Below are positions 25,191-35,713 of a DNA stretch of 64,000 nucleotides, piece by piece. Source of the stretch: Bacillus sp. UNC41MFS5 (lineage in GTDB: Bacteria > Bacillota > Bacilli > Bacillales_B > DSM-18226); assembly GCF_000686805.1 (NCBI RefSeq), contig NZ_KK366017.1:248001-312000 (forward strand), written 5' to 3'. A program made the position numbers and the translations under genes. Below the pieces are notes generated by a model that ran no database searches, was not told where the DNA came from, and saw nothing but the letters and a program-made list of their open reading frames with translations. How positions within the stretch are numbered: position 1 is the first letter of the stretch; each line of letters starts with the position of its first letter.

Positions 25191-27785
25191 ATGGATATGA
25201 ACCGAATGACAGAACGGTTACAGAAAGGATTGATGGATGCCCAATCGTTAGCGGTAAAGCATAATCATCAAGAGATTGATGAACCTCATTTATTTATATC
25301 TTTAATGGAGCATGAAGATAACCTCATTTCTGCCATATTAGAGAGGATGGGAGTGTCTTCTGAAAGAACAAAAAAGAACCTTATGGAATCTCTGTCAAAA
25401 AAACCAGTGGTTACAGGCAGTGGTGTTGAACAAGGAAAACTATATATTACAGCAAGGCTGCAGAAGTTACTTGTAAAAGCTGAAGAATATGAGAAAAAAT
25501 TTTCGGATGAGTATTTATCTGTCGAGCATATTCTGTTAGCTGCGGTTTATTCAGATGACTCAGAAATGCGAAAGATATTACGAACTTTTGGTAAGCAGCC
25601 AGATCATGTTTTACAAGTTATAAAGGAGATAAGGGGGAATCAAAGAGTGACATCACAAAATCCCGAAGCAGGATACGATGCCTTAAAAAAATATGGACGG
25701 GATCTTGTTGCAGAGGTTAGAGAAGGAAAAATGGATCCTGTTATTGGACGTGATTCTGAAATCCGAAATGTCATTCGGATTTTATCAAGAAAAACAAAGA
25801 ATAATCCGGTACTAATTGGTGAACCTGGTGTAGGAAAAACTGCAATTGTAGAAGGGCTGGCACAGAGGATTGTTAGAAAAGATGTTCCAGAGGGTCTAAA
25901 GGATAAAACCATTTTTTCATTAGATATGAGTGCGTTAATTGCAGGTGCTAAATTTAGAGGTGAATTTGAAGAACGATTAAAGGCTGTATTAAATGAGGTT
26001 AAAAAGAGTGAAGGCAGGATCTTATTATTTATTGATGAAATTCATACGATTGTTGGCGCAGGGAAAACGGAAGGTGCAATGGATGCAGGAAATATGTTAA
26101 AACCGATGCTTGCACGCGGTGAACTTCATTGTATAGGAGCAACAACGCTTGATGAACACCGAAAATATATTGAAAAAGATCCTGCACTTGAACGAAGATT
26201 TCAGCAGGTACTCGTCCAAGAACCAAACGTAGAAGATACTATTTCAATTTTACGAGGCTTAAAAGAGCGGTATGAAGTACACCATGGTGTTAAAATCCAT
26301 GATCATGCTTTGGTGGCAGCAGCAACATTATCAGATCGTTATATTACGGATCGGTTCTTGCCCGATAAAGCCATTGATCTTGTTGACGAAGCATGTGCGT
26401 TAATCCGGACTGAAATAGATTCCATGCCAACAGAATTAGATGAAGTAACACGCAGAGTTATGCAATTAGAAATTGAAGAAGCAGCTTTAAGTAAAGAGGT
26501 GGATGAAGGAAGCAAGTTACGGCTGGAAGCACTTCTAAAGGAACTTGCTGACCTTAAAGAGACAGCCAATGAAATGAAGGCAAAATGGCTGCATGAGAAA
26601 CAAAGTATTCAGAAATTGCAGGAGAAAAGGGAGCAACTGGAGAAACTTCGCAGGGAACTTCAACAAGCAGAGGATAAATACGATTTAAATCGTGCGGCAG
26701 AGCTTCGACATGGACAAATTCCGTTAGCAGAAAAAGAACTGAAGGAACTCGAAACCGTAACTGCTAAGGATGAAAAATTACTTCGTGAAGAAGTAACAGG
26801 TGAAGAAATATCCAACATCGTATCCAGATGGACTGGAATTCCGCTTTCTAAACTAGTCGAAGGCGAAAGAGAAAAGCTGCTCCGATTAGAATCTATCCTG
26901 CATGAAAGAGTGATTGGTCAGAATGAAGCTGTAAATTTAGTGGCAGATGCGGTCCTAAGGGCTCGTGCTGGAATTAAAGACCCTAACCGTCCAATCGGAT
27001 CGTTTTTATTTTTAGGTCCAACTGGGGTTGGAAAAACAGAGTTAGCAAAAGCCTTAGCGGAGTCTTTATTCGACAGTGAAGAACATATTATCCGGATTGA
27101 TATGTCAGAGTATATGGAGAAGCATGCCGTTTCCCGCTTGATTGGTGCACCTCCTGGATATGTTGGCTACGAAGAAGGCGGACAATTAACTGAAGCAGTG
27201 AGGAGAAGGCCATACTCTGTTATCTTAATGGATGAAATTGAAAAAGCCCATCCTGAGGTCTTTAACATTCTCCTTCAAGCGCTTGATGACGGAAGAATTA
27301 CAGACTCGCAAGGGCGTGTAGTTGACTTTAAAAATACAGTGATAATTATGACATCAAATATTGGCTCACAATCTTTGCTAGAACGAAGTGAAAATGAAAG
27401 TGAAATTTCTGATGCGGTTCGAGAAAAAGTGATGAGTCAATTGAGGGGGCATTTCCGGCCAGAGTTTTTAAATCGCATAGACGAGACAATTCTCTTTAAG
27501 CCACTATCACTAGAGGAGATAAAGAATATAGTTGCAAAAATGATGAGAGAATTGCAAAATCGTTTAAAACATCAACAAATAGATATTCTCATCAATGAGG
27601 AAGCTAAAGAATTTATTGCTTTAAATGGATTTGATCCAATATATGGTGCTAGACCGTTAAAACGTTTTATCCAAAGAAATATCGAGACAAAACTTGCTCG
27701 TGAAATAATTGCTGGAAAGTTACATGATCAATCCAAAGTGGAGATAGGTATCAGCAATGGAGAAATTTCATTAGCTGTTAAATAG
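25191..27785 (+). CDS. clpB: ATP-dependent disaggregase ClpB
   Basis: A Hsp100 chaperone that, with DnaK, pulls proteins out of aggregates. 864 residues: N domain (1-145), first AAA+ module with GEPGVGKT near 205, coiled-coil middle domain (about 405-525) that separates ClpB from ClpA/C, and second AAA+ module with GPTGVGKT near 607 and [10 protein letters not shown]. It lacks the ClpP-binding IGF loop by eye. AGAGGGTG precedes ATG 25191. The CtsR operator upstream controls it. B. subtilis has no clpB, so it is a difference from the otherwise shared gene order. Confidence 0.97.
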   Translation: MDMNRMTERLQKGLMDAQSLAVKHNHQEIDEPHLFISLMEHEDNLISAILERMGVSSERTKKNLMESLSKKPVVTGSGVEQGKLYITARLQKLLVKAEEYEKKFSDEYLSVEHILLAAVYSDDSEMRKILRTFGKQPDHVLQVIKEIRGNQRVTSQNPEAGYDALKKYGRDLVAEVREGKMDPVIGRDSEIRNVIRILSRKTKNNPVLIGEPGVGKTAIVEGLAQRIVRKDVPEGLKDKTIFSLDMSALIAGAKFRGEFEERLKAVLNEVKKSEGRILLFIDEIHTIVGAGKTEGAMDAGNMLKPMLARGELHCIGATTLDEHRKYIEKDPALERRFQQVLVQEPNVEDTISILRGLKERYEVHHGVKIHDHALVAAATLSDRYITDRFLPDKAIDLVDEACALIRTEIDSMPTELDEVTRRVMQLEIEEAALSKEVDEGSKLRLEALLKELADLKETANEMKAKWLHEKQSIQKLQEKREQLEKLRRELQQAEDKYDLNRAAELRHGQIPLAEKELKELETVTAKDEKLLREEVTGEEISNIVSRWTGIPLSKLVEGEREKLLRLESILHERVIGQNEAVNLVADAVLRARAGIKDPNRPIGSFLFLGPTGVGKTELAKALAESLFDSEEHIIRIDMSEYMEKHAVSRLIGAPPGYVGYEEGGQLTEAVRRRPYSVILMDEIEKAHPEVFNILLQALDDGRITDSQGRVVDFKNTVIIMTSNIGSQSLLERSENESEISDAVREKVMSQLRGHFRPEFLNRIDETILFKPLSLEEIKNIVAKMMRELQNRLKHQQIDILINEEAKEFIALNGFDPIYGARPLKRFIQRNIETKLAREIIAGKLHDQSKVEIGISNGEISLAVK

Positions 27786-27795
27786 AAATCCATAT

Positions 27796-27828
27796 AAAAA
27801 AAGTCATCCGCTTGGATGACCTTTTTTT
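27796..27828. terminator. Bidirectional terminator, clpB / yjzD
   Basis: AAAAAGTCATCC pairs with GGATGACCTTTTT (one offset base) over CGCTT; T and A runs on both sides. Confidence 0.92.
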
Positions 27829-28012
27829 AATGTTTTGAAACTGGCTCGTTTGGAATCAATGCAGTTACTACATAAATTAGAATAGTTACACCAACTGCAG
27901 CAACAGTACCAGTAACGAAATCATATTTTGCACCTGCAGTCATTGAGCTCACTACATATGTAAGCATTTGCACTAATAGAAATGACCAGAAAAGGGTCCA
28001 AAAAAATCGCAT
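27827..28012 (-). CDS. yjzD: YjzD-like membrane protein (DUF2929)
   Basis: A 61-residue protein with two transmembrane helices (about 3-24 and 33-53) and a short tail PNEPVSKH. It matches DUF2929/YjzD by length, pattern and position. AGAGGTGAAG precedes the ATG. Function unknown. Confidence 0.85.
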   Translation of the reverse strand: MRFFWTLFWSFLLVQMLTYVVSSMTAGAKYDFVTGTVAAVGVTILIYVVTALIPNEPVSKH

Positions 28013-28247
28013 TATTCTTCACCTCTAACAACCTATTTTACATCTTTAATTATATTATCATATGATTCAGAAATGATAAAGCGAAACTTCGTCTCGTGGT
28101 AAGTTGTCCTTTCTGGTTTACATTGCATTTCTTCTTTTTTACCTACTTGAATTCCATATGTGCCATGTAAAAATAGGCAAACCCCCGTTCAACTTTAATA
28201 TGGCGGCATATAATACTGTGAGGAAATATGGAAAAGGAGATTTAACG

Positions 28248-28970
28248 ATGGAAAATCGTAATTTTCAGATGGATACCCAATGGAATATTATTCATTACCC
28301 AGAGAAGCCCACAGGATTTGGGATCTTAATACTTGGAGATGAAAGGCATTTTGTCGATGACTGTAAATGCTTTTGGACACAAAATGAAGGTAAGTTGGCA
28401 ATTATCAACCAGCTGAAAGAAAAAGGGTACACCATTTTTTCCTCGAATCTTTATGGGCGAAACTGGGGGAGCGAGAATGCTGTTGAACTCGCAGAGAGGT
28501 TATACCAGCATGTAATCCGAAGCGAGATTCTTAATAACAAAATTCATGTTTTGGCAGAAGGTATGGGGGCATTGGTTGCTTTGAAATTAATGGAAAAAAT
28601 GAAGACCAGGATTAGGTCGATCATATTACTTAGTCCAATTCTCTCCTTAAAACATCATCTTGAACAAGAAAAGGAACATAAATTTTTTTATAAGAAACTA
28701 CTGAGGGAATTATCATTAGCGCATCAAATGGAGCAGAACGTACTCGAAAACACTATTCTTAGCAGGGAAGAAACCATTAAGCAACCATTTGACTGTCCAG
28801 TTAAAATAATCCATGTCCTGGCTGGGGCAAAATCTTATAACCAGTCTAAATTGTATCAACAATTAATTAGTGGGTCCGAAATAAGTCCAACGTTTATTCT
28901 TCCAGAAAAAAAACAACAACTAGCGATAATTATGATAAAGTTCTTCAACCGCCATGAATCGGTCTTATAA
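28248..28970 (+). CDS. yjaU: YjaU-like alpha/beta-hydrolase-fold protein, nucleophile apparently lost
   Basis: A 240-residue protein with an alpha/beta-hydrolase-like pattern: strand GFGILILG, then the nucleophile-elbow region HVLAEGMGALVALKLM. The usual G-X-S-X-G serine is replaced by Gly (AEGMG), so ordinary hydrolase activity is unlikely. Start at ATG 28248 with AAAGGAG eight bases upstream; the longer frame to 28104 includes the promoter. Position matches yjaU, followed by yjaV. Function unknown. Confidence 0.8.
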   Translation: MENRNFQMDTQWNIIHYPEKPTGFGILILGDERHFVDDCKCFWTQNEGKLAIINQLKEKGYTIFSSNLYGRNWGSENAVELAERLYQHVIRSEILNNKIHVLAEGMGALVALKLMEKMKTRIRSIILLSPILSLKHHLEQEKEHKFFYKKLLRELSLAHQMEQNVLENTILSREETIKQPFDCPVKIIHVLAGAKSYNQSKLYQQLISGSEISPTFILPEKKQQLAIIMIKFFNRHESVL

Positions 28971-29049
28971 ACTTCATCCTCCCTACAAGAAATAATTCCT
29001 TAACGATGCGCATAGGATTCATTAAGGTTAGTGTGGGGAGGAAAAATAT

Positions 29050-29889
29050 ATGGACAAGGCAATTCTTTTTGGTATGTTTGACTTTGTGAATTTTCATATT
29101 TGCAAGAGTTTGTTAAATAAAGGGGTAGAGGTAAAAGGTATTCATCTAGAAGAGACGGATCCTATAGCTTTTCTAGAAGAAAAAAGGCTTGAAGTGGGCC
29201 GAAATGCAAACTTAATTGAACAATCCATATCCGAGTGGGAGAGTGACCAAGAAAAATCCATACCTAATACTAGTCTGATCATCTCAATATATGATCTTTT
29301 TATGAGCAAAAAAGAACAAATTTTACAGGATGGAAACGTAACTAAGCCGATGATTCAATATCTGGAGGTCAACAAGCACGAAGTCAATACTGTTCTAATT
29401 CTTCCCGTCCAAATGCTGACTAGTACATTTAGGGGCAAGGAAATAAAGGGATTCCTAGATTTGATCAAAGGAGTAGGAAAGAATACGCAGTATATTTACT
29501 TACCCGCCGTTTATGGCCCGTGGCAAACGTCTTCTTTTTTATTTCAAAAAGTATTAATTTCAAAATATCAAGAAATAAAGATTAAAGCTGATGAACGGGA
29601 ATGGTCCAATGATGTCCTTTGTATTAACGATGCGCTAGAGTCAATTGTAGATATAATGGAAACGGGAGAGGCAGGCAGTTACGTGCTTGAGAGTGGCAAA
29701 AAGAATCAATGGTTGAAATGTGCAGAATATCTAAATATCACTGAAAATCATCGGATTAAAAATGATTTTGAATCATTGGCTTTGAATTCTGAAATTGTAA
29801 AAGTTTCCGTAAAAAAAGGTACCCCATTAAAAACATCTATTCAGGAACAAAAGGATCATGTCCAACGATTATATGCAAATCTGTTGTAA
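29050..29889 (+). CDS. yjaV: YjaV-like NAD-epimerase-fold protein
   Basis: A 279-residue protein resembling the extended SDR/epimerase fold: ILFGMFDFVNFHICKSLL at the N-terminus stands where GGTGFIG would be, and YLPAVYGPWQ is a typical epimerase segment. The glycine-rich loop is degenerate and no Y-X3-K pair stands out, so catalysis is doubtful. GGGAGGA precedes the ATG. In B. subtilis yjaV precedes med-comZ; no med gene exists here. Confidence 0.75.
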   Translation: MDKAILFGMFDFVNFHICKSLLNKGVEVKGIHLEETDPIAFLEEKRLEVGRNANLIEQSISEWESDQEKSIPNTSLIISIYDLFMSKKEQILQDGNVTKPMIQYLEVNKHEVNTVLILPVQMLTSTFRGKEIKGFLDLIKGVGKNTQYIYLPAVYGPWQTSSFLFQKVLISKYQEIKIKADEREWSNDVLCINDALESIVDIMETGEAGSYVLESGKKNQWLKCAEYLNITENHRIKNDFESLALNSEIVKVSVKKGTPLKTSIQEQKDHVQRLYANLL

Positions 29890-29976
29890 AGTGTCCTGAT
29901 TTTTGTATAGAATATGTTGGAAATAGGGATGATGAAAGAAGGGATTCATTTCTAAAGACATTTAGAAGGAGATAAT

Positions 29977-30168
29977 ATGATAAGTCAAGATAAATCTTTA
30001 GAATTTATGCAGATCGCAATGAAATACTTACCTGAGGCTAAAGAAGAATTGGACAAGGCTGGCGTTGAATTATCAATGGAATTAATCCAGCCGTTTATGA
30101 ACCTTTTTACAAAGGTTATGCAAGAAGCATACGAACTCGGGTTAGCTGAAGGACGTAAAGAAATGTAA
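29977..30168 (+). CDS. comZ: ComZ, late competence regulator
   Basis: A 63-residue acidic helical protein (FMQIAMKYLPEAKEELDKAG, then MELIQPFMNLFTKVMQEAYE) matching ComZ in length, sequence style and place before fabHA. Known: ComZ dampens comG expression in B. subtilis. AGAAGGAGAT lies before the ATG. It is separate from med, its usual partner, which is missing. A strong terminator follows. Confidence 0.88.
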   Translation: MISQDKSLEFMQIAMKYLPEAKEELDKAGVELSMELIQPFMNLFTKVMQEAYELGLAEGRKEM

Positions 30169-30209
30169 AAAGAAATAAGCTCTCAGACGCGGGAGCTTAT
30201 TTCTTTTTT
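30167..30209 (+). terminator. Terminator of comZ
   Basis: AAAAAGAAATAAGCTC pairs with GAGCTTATTTCTTTTT (16 base pairs) and further T residues follow. Confidence 0.95.
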
Positions 30210-30256
30210 AATATTTGCCCTAAACAGTTGCTTAAAATAGACTTTATTTGATAAAA

Positions 30257-30273
30257 TTAGTACCAAGTCATAA
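30257..30273 (+). promoter_or_regulatory. FapR operator before fabHA-fabF
   Basis: TTAGTACCAAGTCATAA matches the FapR consensus (TTAGTACC, spacer, inverted half) with an imperfect right half. FapR represses lipid synthesis genes until malonyl-CoA binds it. Confidence 0.8.
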
Positions 30274-30332
30274 TAATTGATATTAAACAATAGGATATAG
30301 AATCTTGTCATAAATAAAAGGAGATGGACGGT

Positions 30333-31265
30333 GTGAGAGCAGGGATTGTAGGTATCGGTAGATATTTACCAGAGAAAATTGTCACCAATAAGGATTTAGA
30401 AAAAACATTGGATACATCTGATGAATGGATTCGTACAATGACAGGAATTGAAGAGAGGAGAATCGCAGCCGATGATGTTGACACTTCGGACATGGCTTTT
30501 GAAGCGGCCCAAAAGGCGATTCAAGATGCAGGGATTACTGCTGAAGAGATTGATTTAATTTTGGTAGCTACGGTTACTCCTGACACTCCTTTTCCTTCGG
30601 TTGCATGCAGAATTCAAGAAAGGCTGGGAGCAAAGAAGGCAGCAGCAATGGATGTCAGTGCAGCTTGTGCTGGTTTTATGTACGGCATTGTGACAGGTAA
30701 ACAATTCGTTGAAACAGAAGTTTATAAATATGTCCTAGTTGTTGGAGTGGAAAAACTTTCGAAAGTTACAGACTGGTCTGACCGAAATACAGCCGTTTTA
30801 TTTGGGGACGGGGCTGGAGCAACAATTATCGGACCTGTTTCAGAAGATCGTGGAATTCTATCCTTCGAACTTGGGGCTGATGGGACAGGATCTAAGCATC
30901 TATACCAGGATGAATATATTATTATGAATGGTAGAGAAGTTTTCAAATTTGCTGTTAGGCAAATGGGGGAAAGCTGTATTAATGTTCTCGAAAAAGCAGG
31001 TTTATCAAAAGATGATGTCGATTTCCTGATTCCTCATCAGGCAAATATTCGTATTATGGAAGCGTCTAGACAAAGATTAGAATTGCCAGTTGAAAAAATG
31101 TCAAAAACCATTAATAAATATGGTAATACGTCTGCTGCGTCGATTCCCATTTCAATAGTAGAAGATTTGGAAGAGGGAAGAATTAAGGATGATGACCTCA
31201 TTGTCATGGTAGGTTTCGGTGGAGGATTAACTTGGGGTGCGATTGCCATCAGATGGGGAAGATAA
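30333..31265 (+). CDS. fabHA: Beta-ketoacyl-ACP synthase III (FabH)
   Basis: Starts fatty-acid chains by condensing acyl-CoA with malonyl-ACP. Catalytic triad visible: Cys in [12 protein letters not shown], His in PHQANIR and Asn in [10 protein letters not shown]; the C-terminus has [15 protein letters not shown]. Start taken as GTG 30333 because AAAAGGAG ends nine bases upstream and the protein then begins [18 protein letters not shown] 30324 abuts that site. It forms an operon with fabF, 45 bases downstream. Confidence 0.95.
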   Translation: MRAGIVGIGRYLPEKIVTNKDLEKTLDTSDEWIRTMTGIEERRIAADDVDTSDMAFEAAQKAIQDAGITAEEIDLILVATVTPDTPFPSVACRIQERLGAKKAAAMDVSAACAGFMYGIVTGKQFVETEVYKYVLVVGVEKLSKVTDWSDRNTAVLFGDGAGATIIGPVSEDRGILSFELGADGTGSKHLYQDEYIIMNGREVFKFAVRQMGESCINVLEKAGLSKDDVDFLIPHQANIRIMEASRQRLELPVEKMSKTINKYGNTSAASIPISIVEDLEEGRIKDDDLIVMVGFGGGLTWGAIAIRWGR

Positions 31266-31310
31266 AGAACAGAATTAGCAAAAAGATAAGAAATGAAGGA
31301 GATAGATAAC

Positions 31311-32549
31311 ATGGAAAAGCGCAGGGTTGTAGTAACAGGCATAGGTGCAGTAACACCGCTTGGAAATGATGCCGAAACTACTTGGAAAAATATTTTAGAA
31401 GGGAAATCTGGGATTGGGCCGCTGACAAGAGTTAATGCTGATGAATATCCGGCAAAAGTTGCTGCAGAATCAACTGATTTTAATCCTGAAGCATTTATGG
31501 ATAGAAAAGATGCACGCAAAATGGACCGTTTTACCCAATTTGCTGTTGCATCGGCATTAATGGCAGTGAAAGATGCCAATTTAACAATTAACGAAGAAAA
31601 CTCCCATCGTGTTGGAGTATGGATTGGTTCTGGAATTGGCGGAATGGAAACCTTCGAACAGCAATTTGAAATTTTTCAAAATAGAGGATATAAGCGTGTC
31701 AGTCCATTTTTTGTTCCAATGTTAATTCCGGATATGGCAACTGGACAAGTTTCCATTACATTAGGTGCGAGAGGCTTCAATTCATGTACGGTAACCGCTT
31801 GTGCAACTGGAACAAATTCGATTGGTGATGCCTTTAAAGTCATTCAACGCGGCGACGCGGATGCAATGGTTACAGGCGGAGCGGAAGCACCCATTACAAG
31901 AATGTCAGTCGCAGGCTTCTGTGCGAATACTGCTCTATCCACCAATCCAGACCCAAAAACAGCTAGCAGACCATTCGATAAAAATCGTGATGGATTTGTA
32001 ATTGGTGAGGGTGCAGGGATTATTGTCTTGGAAGAACTTGAACATGCTTTAGCGCGTGGTGCCAAAATCTATGCTGAAATTGTCGGTTATGGGGCAACAG
32101 GTGATGCCTACCATATTACCGCACCGGCACCAGGTGGGGAGGGCGGCGCTCGTGCTATGAAAATGGCCATCAATGATGGCGGGTTAAAGCCGGCTGAAAT
32201 TGATTATGTTAACGCCCATGGGACTAGTACAGAATATAATGACAAGTTTGAAACTCTTGCAATGAAAGAGGTATTTGGTGAGCACGCTTATAACTTAGCT
32301 ATAAGTTCAACGAAATCGATGACGGGGCATCTTCTTGGTGCTGCAGGCGGTGTGGAAGCGATCTTTACGGTATTAGCGATAAGAGACAGCATGCTTCCAC
32401 CTACCATTAACTATGAAACACCTGATCCAGAATGTGATTTAGATTATGTACCAAATAAAGCACGTCAAAAGGAAATCAAAGCAGCAATGAGTAACTCATT
32501 AGGTTTTGGCGGACACAACGCAACGATTGTATTTAAAAAATACGAATAA
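31311..32549 (+). CDS. fabF: Beta-ketoacyl-ACP synthase II (FabF)
   Basis: Elongates acyl chains. 412 residues with Cys in TACATGTNS, His in [11 protein letters not shown] and His in [14 protein letters not shown], plus the end [14 protein letters not shown]. Start at ATG 31311 with AAGGAG seven bases upstream; an ATG at 31293 overlaps the site. It shares the FapR-controlled promoter with fabHA. Confidence 0.97.
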   Translation: MEKRRVVVTGIGAVTPLGNDAETTWKNILEGKSGIGPLTRVNADEYPAKVAAESTDFNPEAFMDRKDARKMDRFTQFAVASALMAVKDANLTINEENSHRVGVWIGSGIGGMETFEQQFEIFQNRGYKRVSPFFVPMLIPDMATGQVSITLGARGFNSCTVTACATGTNSIGDAFKVIQRGDADAMVTGGAEAPITRMSVAGFCANTALSTNPDPKTASRPFDKNRDGFVIGEGAGIIVLEELEHALARGAKIYAEIVGYGATGDAYHITAPAPGGEGGARAMKMAINDGGLKPAEIDYVNAHGTSTEYNDKFETLAMKEVFGEHAYNLAISSTKSMTGHLLGAAGGVEAIFTVLAIRDSMLPPTINYETPDPECDLDYVPNKARQKEIKAAMSNSLGFGGHNATIVFKKYE

Positions 32550-32558
32550 GCACTTACG

Positions 32559-32592
32559 AACGACCAGACAAATTTGTCTGGTCGTTTTTTTT
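32559..32592 (+). terminator. Terminator of fabHA-fabF
   Basis: ACGACCAGACAAA pairs with TTTGTCTGGTCGT, with a long T run. Confidence 0.95.
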
Positions 32593-32666
32593 ACCATTTT
32601 ATCTATGAACCTCTTTCGATAACCTTCATAAACTGTTCAGAGAGGTTAGGTAAATGGGGTGTAGGA

Positions 32667-33467
32667 ATGGGAATCATTCGAACGGATCATTGGATTGAAG
32701 AGGAGTTTGACAGACCTGTTAAGCTGTGTGAGAAACTAGAGCCATTTTTTAAAAAGCAAACGCCAAAGGAAATATACAATCAATTATTGAATTTTGGTAT
32801 GTACCGGCCGTCTCGATCCGCTCGGATTATTGTTGATCGAATGAAAGAACAAAAGGCTTGGGATCAAGTGGAACAACTCTTTCATCACTATAAAGAGAAA
32901 TGGAATGGTCCTGACATACCGGTATTTCTTTTTCCCGTAGCACAAGCCGGCGGGCTCTTTCTCAGAGAAGTTAAAAGTAAGGCTGGTGTCTCGTTTCCTG
33001 ATAAAATGTTTCTATTTCTCTCGGATTTTGAGGATCCGAAAGAAATAGAGGCACTATTGGTCCATGAATATCATCATGTCTGCCGACTAAGACTGTTGAA
33101 TAAAAGAATGGAAGACTATAACTTGCTTGATTCGATCATCATTGAGGGACTAGCAGAATATGCTGTTTTAAAAAACTGTGGACCGGAATATTTAGCCTCT
33201 TGGTGCCGTATGTATAATGAAAAGGAGCTAATGAAATTCTGGGATAAATATATAAAAAAACAACTTAAAACGAAAAAGAGTGAAAGATTACACGATGAGT
33301 TACTTTATGGACAGGGAAGGCTGCCTAACCTACTCGGTTATGCTATTGGATATAATATTGTAAACCATTTTTATAAAGCCAATCATTATTCTACGAAACT
33401 TTCTTTTACAAGTTCCCCTAGAAAATACTTAGATTACTATAATCTTCAAATTGAAAAAAACCAATAA
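32667..33467 (+). CDS. yjaZ: YjaZ-like zinc metalloprotease (DUF2268)
   Basis: A 266-residue cytoplasmic protein with HEYHH (zinc-metalloprotease motif HExxH) and a downstream EGLAEYA that can give the third ligand. No signal peptide. Start at ATG 32667 with GGGGTG five bases upstream; the longer frame runs through the preceding terminator. Position between fabF and appD matches yjaZ. Substrate unknown. Confidence 0.85.
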   Translation: MGIIRTDHWIEEEFDRPVKLCEKLEPFFKKQTPKEIYNQLLNFGMYRPSRSARIIVDRMKEQKAWDQVEQLFHHYKEKWNGPDIPVFLFPVAQAGGLFLREVKSKAGVSFPDKMFLFLSDFEDPKEIEALLVHEYHHVCRLRLLNKRMEDYNLLDSIIIEGLAEYAVLKNCGPEYLASWCRMYNEKELMKFWDKYIKKQLKTKKSERLHDELLYGQGRLPNLLGYAIGYNIVNHFYKANHYSTKLSFTSSPRKYLDYYNLQIEKNQ

Positions 33468-33607
33468 ATTAAAGCTTTTCCTGATGAGTTAGTTATCAGA
33501 CATTGGTAAATATTCAAAAAAATCTTGCAATTGTAACAATTCCGTAATAGAATTTCAATTAAATAGAGTCAATAGACAGAATTATTCAAAAAGTTAGAGG
33601 GTGTACT

Positions 33608-34633
33608 ATGAGCACAAAAAAATCGCTGCACAAAGAGGCACCATTGCTCGAGGTGAAAAACATAGAGACGGCATTTGATATTGACGGAACTGATTATAAT
33701 GCAGTAGATAATGTTTCATTTAATGTTAAGCCAGGACAAATTGTTGGAATTGTTGGAGAGTCTGGTTGTGGCAAATCCGTTATGAGTCTCTCCATTATGA
33801 AGCTTTTACCTAAGGGAAGCGGAAAAATTAAAACAGGTGAGGTTATTTTTGATGGAATAAATCTAGAGAAAATGTCCGAATCTCAAATCAATAAAATTCG
33901 TGGGAAAGACGTCTCGATGATTTTCCAAGAGCCGATGACTTCATTAAATCCAGTTTTTACAATAGGCTATCAACTACAGGAAGTCCTTTTTAATCATTTA
34001 AAAATTACGAAGCAAGAAGCCAGGCTAAAATCTATCGCCCTATTAAAAAGTGTCGGAATCTCACGACCTGAAAACCTGGTTGATGAGTATCCACATCAAC
34101 TATCCGGCGGGATGAGACAAAGAGTGATGATTGCGATTGCCATTGCTTGTCAGCCTAAATTATTAATTGCTGATGAACCAACGACTGCGCTTGATGTTAC
34201 TGTTCAGGCTCAGATATTAGAACTTCTAAAGGAAATTCAAGCAGTAAATGACATGTCTGTAATTTTAATAACCCATGATTTAGGTGTGATTGCTGAAATG
34301 TGTGATGAAGTTATGGTGATGTATGCCGGAAGGATAGTTGAACGTACGGATGTTGATACGCTTTTCCATAATCCAAAACACCCATATACTAGTTTACTAT
34401 TGGGGGCAATCCCGAAAATGGATGGACAAGAAGAACGGTTAAGTTCGATTAAAGGTATCGTCCCATCGCTTATTAATATGCCAAAAGTGGGCTGCCGTTT
34501 TGCGAATCGATGTCCAAAAGCAATGCCTGAATGCACGACAATTACCCCTTTACTTGAAGATGTAGAACATGGCCATGAAGTTGCATGCTTACTCTATGAA
34601 ACAAGTAAACCAATTAAAGGGGTGAGATCATGA
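33608..34633 (+). CDS. appD: Oligopeptide ABC transporter ATPase AppD
   Basis: A 341-residue ATPase: Walker A GESGCGKS, Q-loop IFQEPMTSLNP, signature QLSGGMRQRV, Walker B LLIADEPTTALDV, H-loop THD. The OppD-type tail carries CRFANRCPKAMPEC, whose cysteines may bind a cluster, as known for Opp/Dpp ATPases. First gene of appDFABC, overlapping appF by four bases. AGAGGGTG lies before the ATG. Confidence 0.95.
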   Translation: MSTKKSLHKEAPLLEVKNIETAFDIDGTDYNAVDNVSFNVKPGQIVGIVGESGCGKSVMSLSIMKLLPKGSGKIKTGEVIFDGINLEKMSESQINKIRGKDVSMIFQEPMTSLNPVFTIGYQLQEVLFNHLKITKQEARLKSIALLKSVGISRPENLVDEYPHQLSGGMRQRVMIAIAIACQPKLLIADEPTTALDVTVQAQILELLKEIQAVNDMSVILITHDLGVIAEMCDEVMVMYAGRIVERTDVDTLFHNPKHPYTSLLLGAIPKMDGQEERLSSIKGIVPSLINMPKVGCRFANRCPKAMPECTTITPLLEDVEHGHEVACLLYETSKPIKGVRS

Positions 34634-35640
34634 GTACCGTTTCAATACATAAACAGGGTGCCCCTTCTCCCTTACAATCAGAAAATCTATTAGAGATTAA
34701 AAATCTTAAAACCTATTACCCTGTTAAAGGTGGATTTTTGAAACGCACAATTGGAAATGTAAAAGCAGTGGATAATATCTCTTTTGAGATAAAAAAAGGA
34801 GAAACGCTAGGGCTAGTTGGTGAATCTGGCTGTGGTAAATCAACTGCAGGGAGAACAATACTTCGACTACTAAAACCCACAGAGGGCCAAATTCTCTTTA
34901 ATGGTAAAGACATTACCAAAGTATCAGGTAAATCACTTCGCGAGATTCGGAAAGATATGCAAATGGTTTTTCAGGATCCATATGCTTCTTTGAATCCTAT
35001 GCAAATGGTAGGGGACATTATCGCCGAGCCGATATATAACTTCTCTAAAAGAACAAAGGTGGAATTAAAACAGGAAGTTATGGATTTATTAAATAAAGTA
35101 GGGTTACCGGCAGATGCTTATTATAAGTATGCACATGAATTTTCTGGCGGTCAGCGCCAAAGAATTGGAATTGCTAGAGCGCTGGCACTAAAGCCCAAAT
35201 TAATAATTGCCGACGAACCTGTTTCAGCACTCGACGTCTCAGTCCAATCTCAGGTTTTAAATTTGTTAAAAGATTTACAAGAAGAATTTAACCTTACTTT
35301 TCTTTTTATAGCACATGATTTAAGTGTTGTTAAACACATGAGTGATCGAATTGGGGTCATGTATCTAGGTAATATGGTTGAGGTTGCAGATAAAACCGAT
35401 TTATATGCTGAGCCTCTCCACCCATATACACAAGCGTTAATTTCAGCAATTCCATCTCCAGATCCCAGGGTGAAAAAAGAGCGGATTATCTTAACAGGTG
35501 ATGTGCCAAGCCCAATTAAACCTCCAACGGGATGCTCATTCCATCCGCGCTGCCCCATGGCAATGGAGCAATGCTCAAAAAGTAAGCCGGTATTAAAGGA
35601 GGTGAAGCCCTCTCATCGGGTAGCTTGCCACCTTTACTAG
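34630..35640 (+). CDS. appF: Oligopeptide ABC transporter ATPase AppF
   Basis: A 336-residue partner of AppD: Walker A GESGCGKST, VFQDPYASLNP, signature FSGGQRQRI, Walker B LIIADEPVSALDV, and the OppF-type tail with CSFHPRCPMAMEQC. Start overlaps the appD stop (ATGA), a sign of coupled translation. A 73-base gap with a repeat fragment separates it from appA. Confidence 0.95.
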   Translation: MSTVSIHKQGAPSPLQSENLLEIKNLKTYYPVKGGFLKRTIGNVKAVDNISFEIKKGETLGLVGESGCGKSTAGRTILRLLKPTEGQILFNGKDITKVSGKSLREIRKDMQMVFQDPYASLNPMQMVGDIIAEPIYNFSKRTKVELKQEVMDLLNKVGLPADAYYKYAHEFSGGQRQRIGIARALALKPKLIIADEPVSALDVSVQSQVLNLLKDLQEEFNLTFLFIAHDLSVVKHMSDRIGVMYLGNMVEVADKTDLYAEPLHPYTQALISAIPSPDPRVKKERIILTGDVPSPIKPPTGCSFHPRCPMAMEQCSKSKPVLKEVKPSHRVACHLY

Positions 35641-35669
35641 AAAAGCGGAAGCGCCTGAACGCTTTCACT
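35641..35669 (+). repeat. Half copy of a GCGGAA-type dispersed repeat
   Basis: AAAAGCGGAAGCGCC right after the appF stop resembles one arm of the hairpin at 14925-14960. The second arm is degraded (AACGCTTTC), so no stable terminator forms and the app operon can read through. Confidence 0.5.
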
Positions 35670-35713
35670 AGACAGTAACGAAAGGAAAAATACAAATTAT
35701 AGGGGGGTAAACA

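Noticed and set aside
28104..28247. N-terminal extension of yjaU with a hydrophobic start
   Set aside because: It would add a signal-like segment, but AAAGGAG stands just before the ATG at 28248 and a TATAAT near 28208 lies inside the extension.
31037..31579. 180-codon minus-strand frame across fabHA and fabF
   Set aside because: It spans two well-identified plus-strand genes and their junction; length comes from codon bias of the real genes.
32574..32666. N-terminal extension of yjaZ
   Set aside because: It reads through the fabF terminator; the ribosome site supports ATG 32667.
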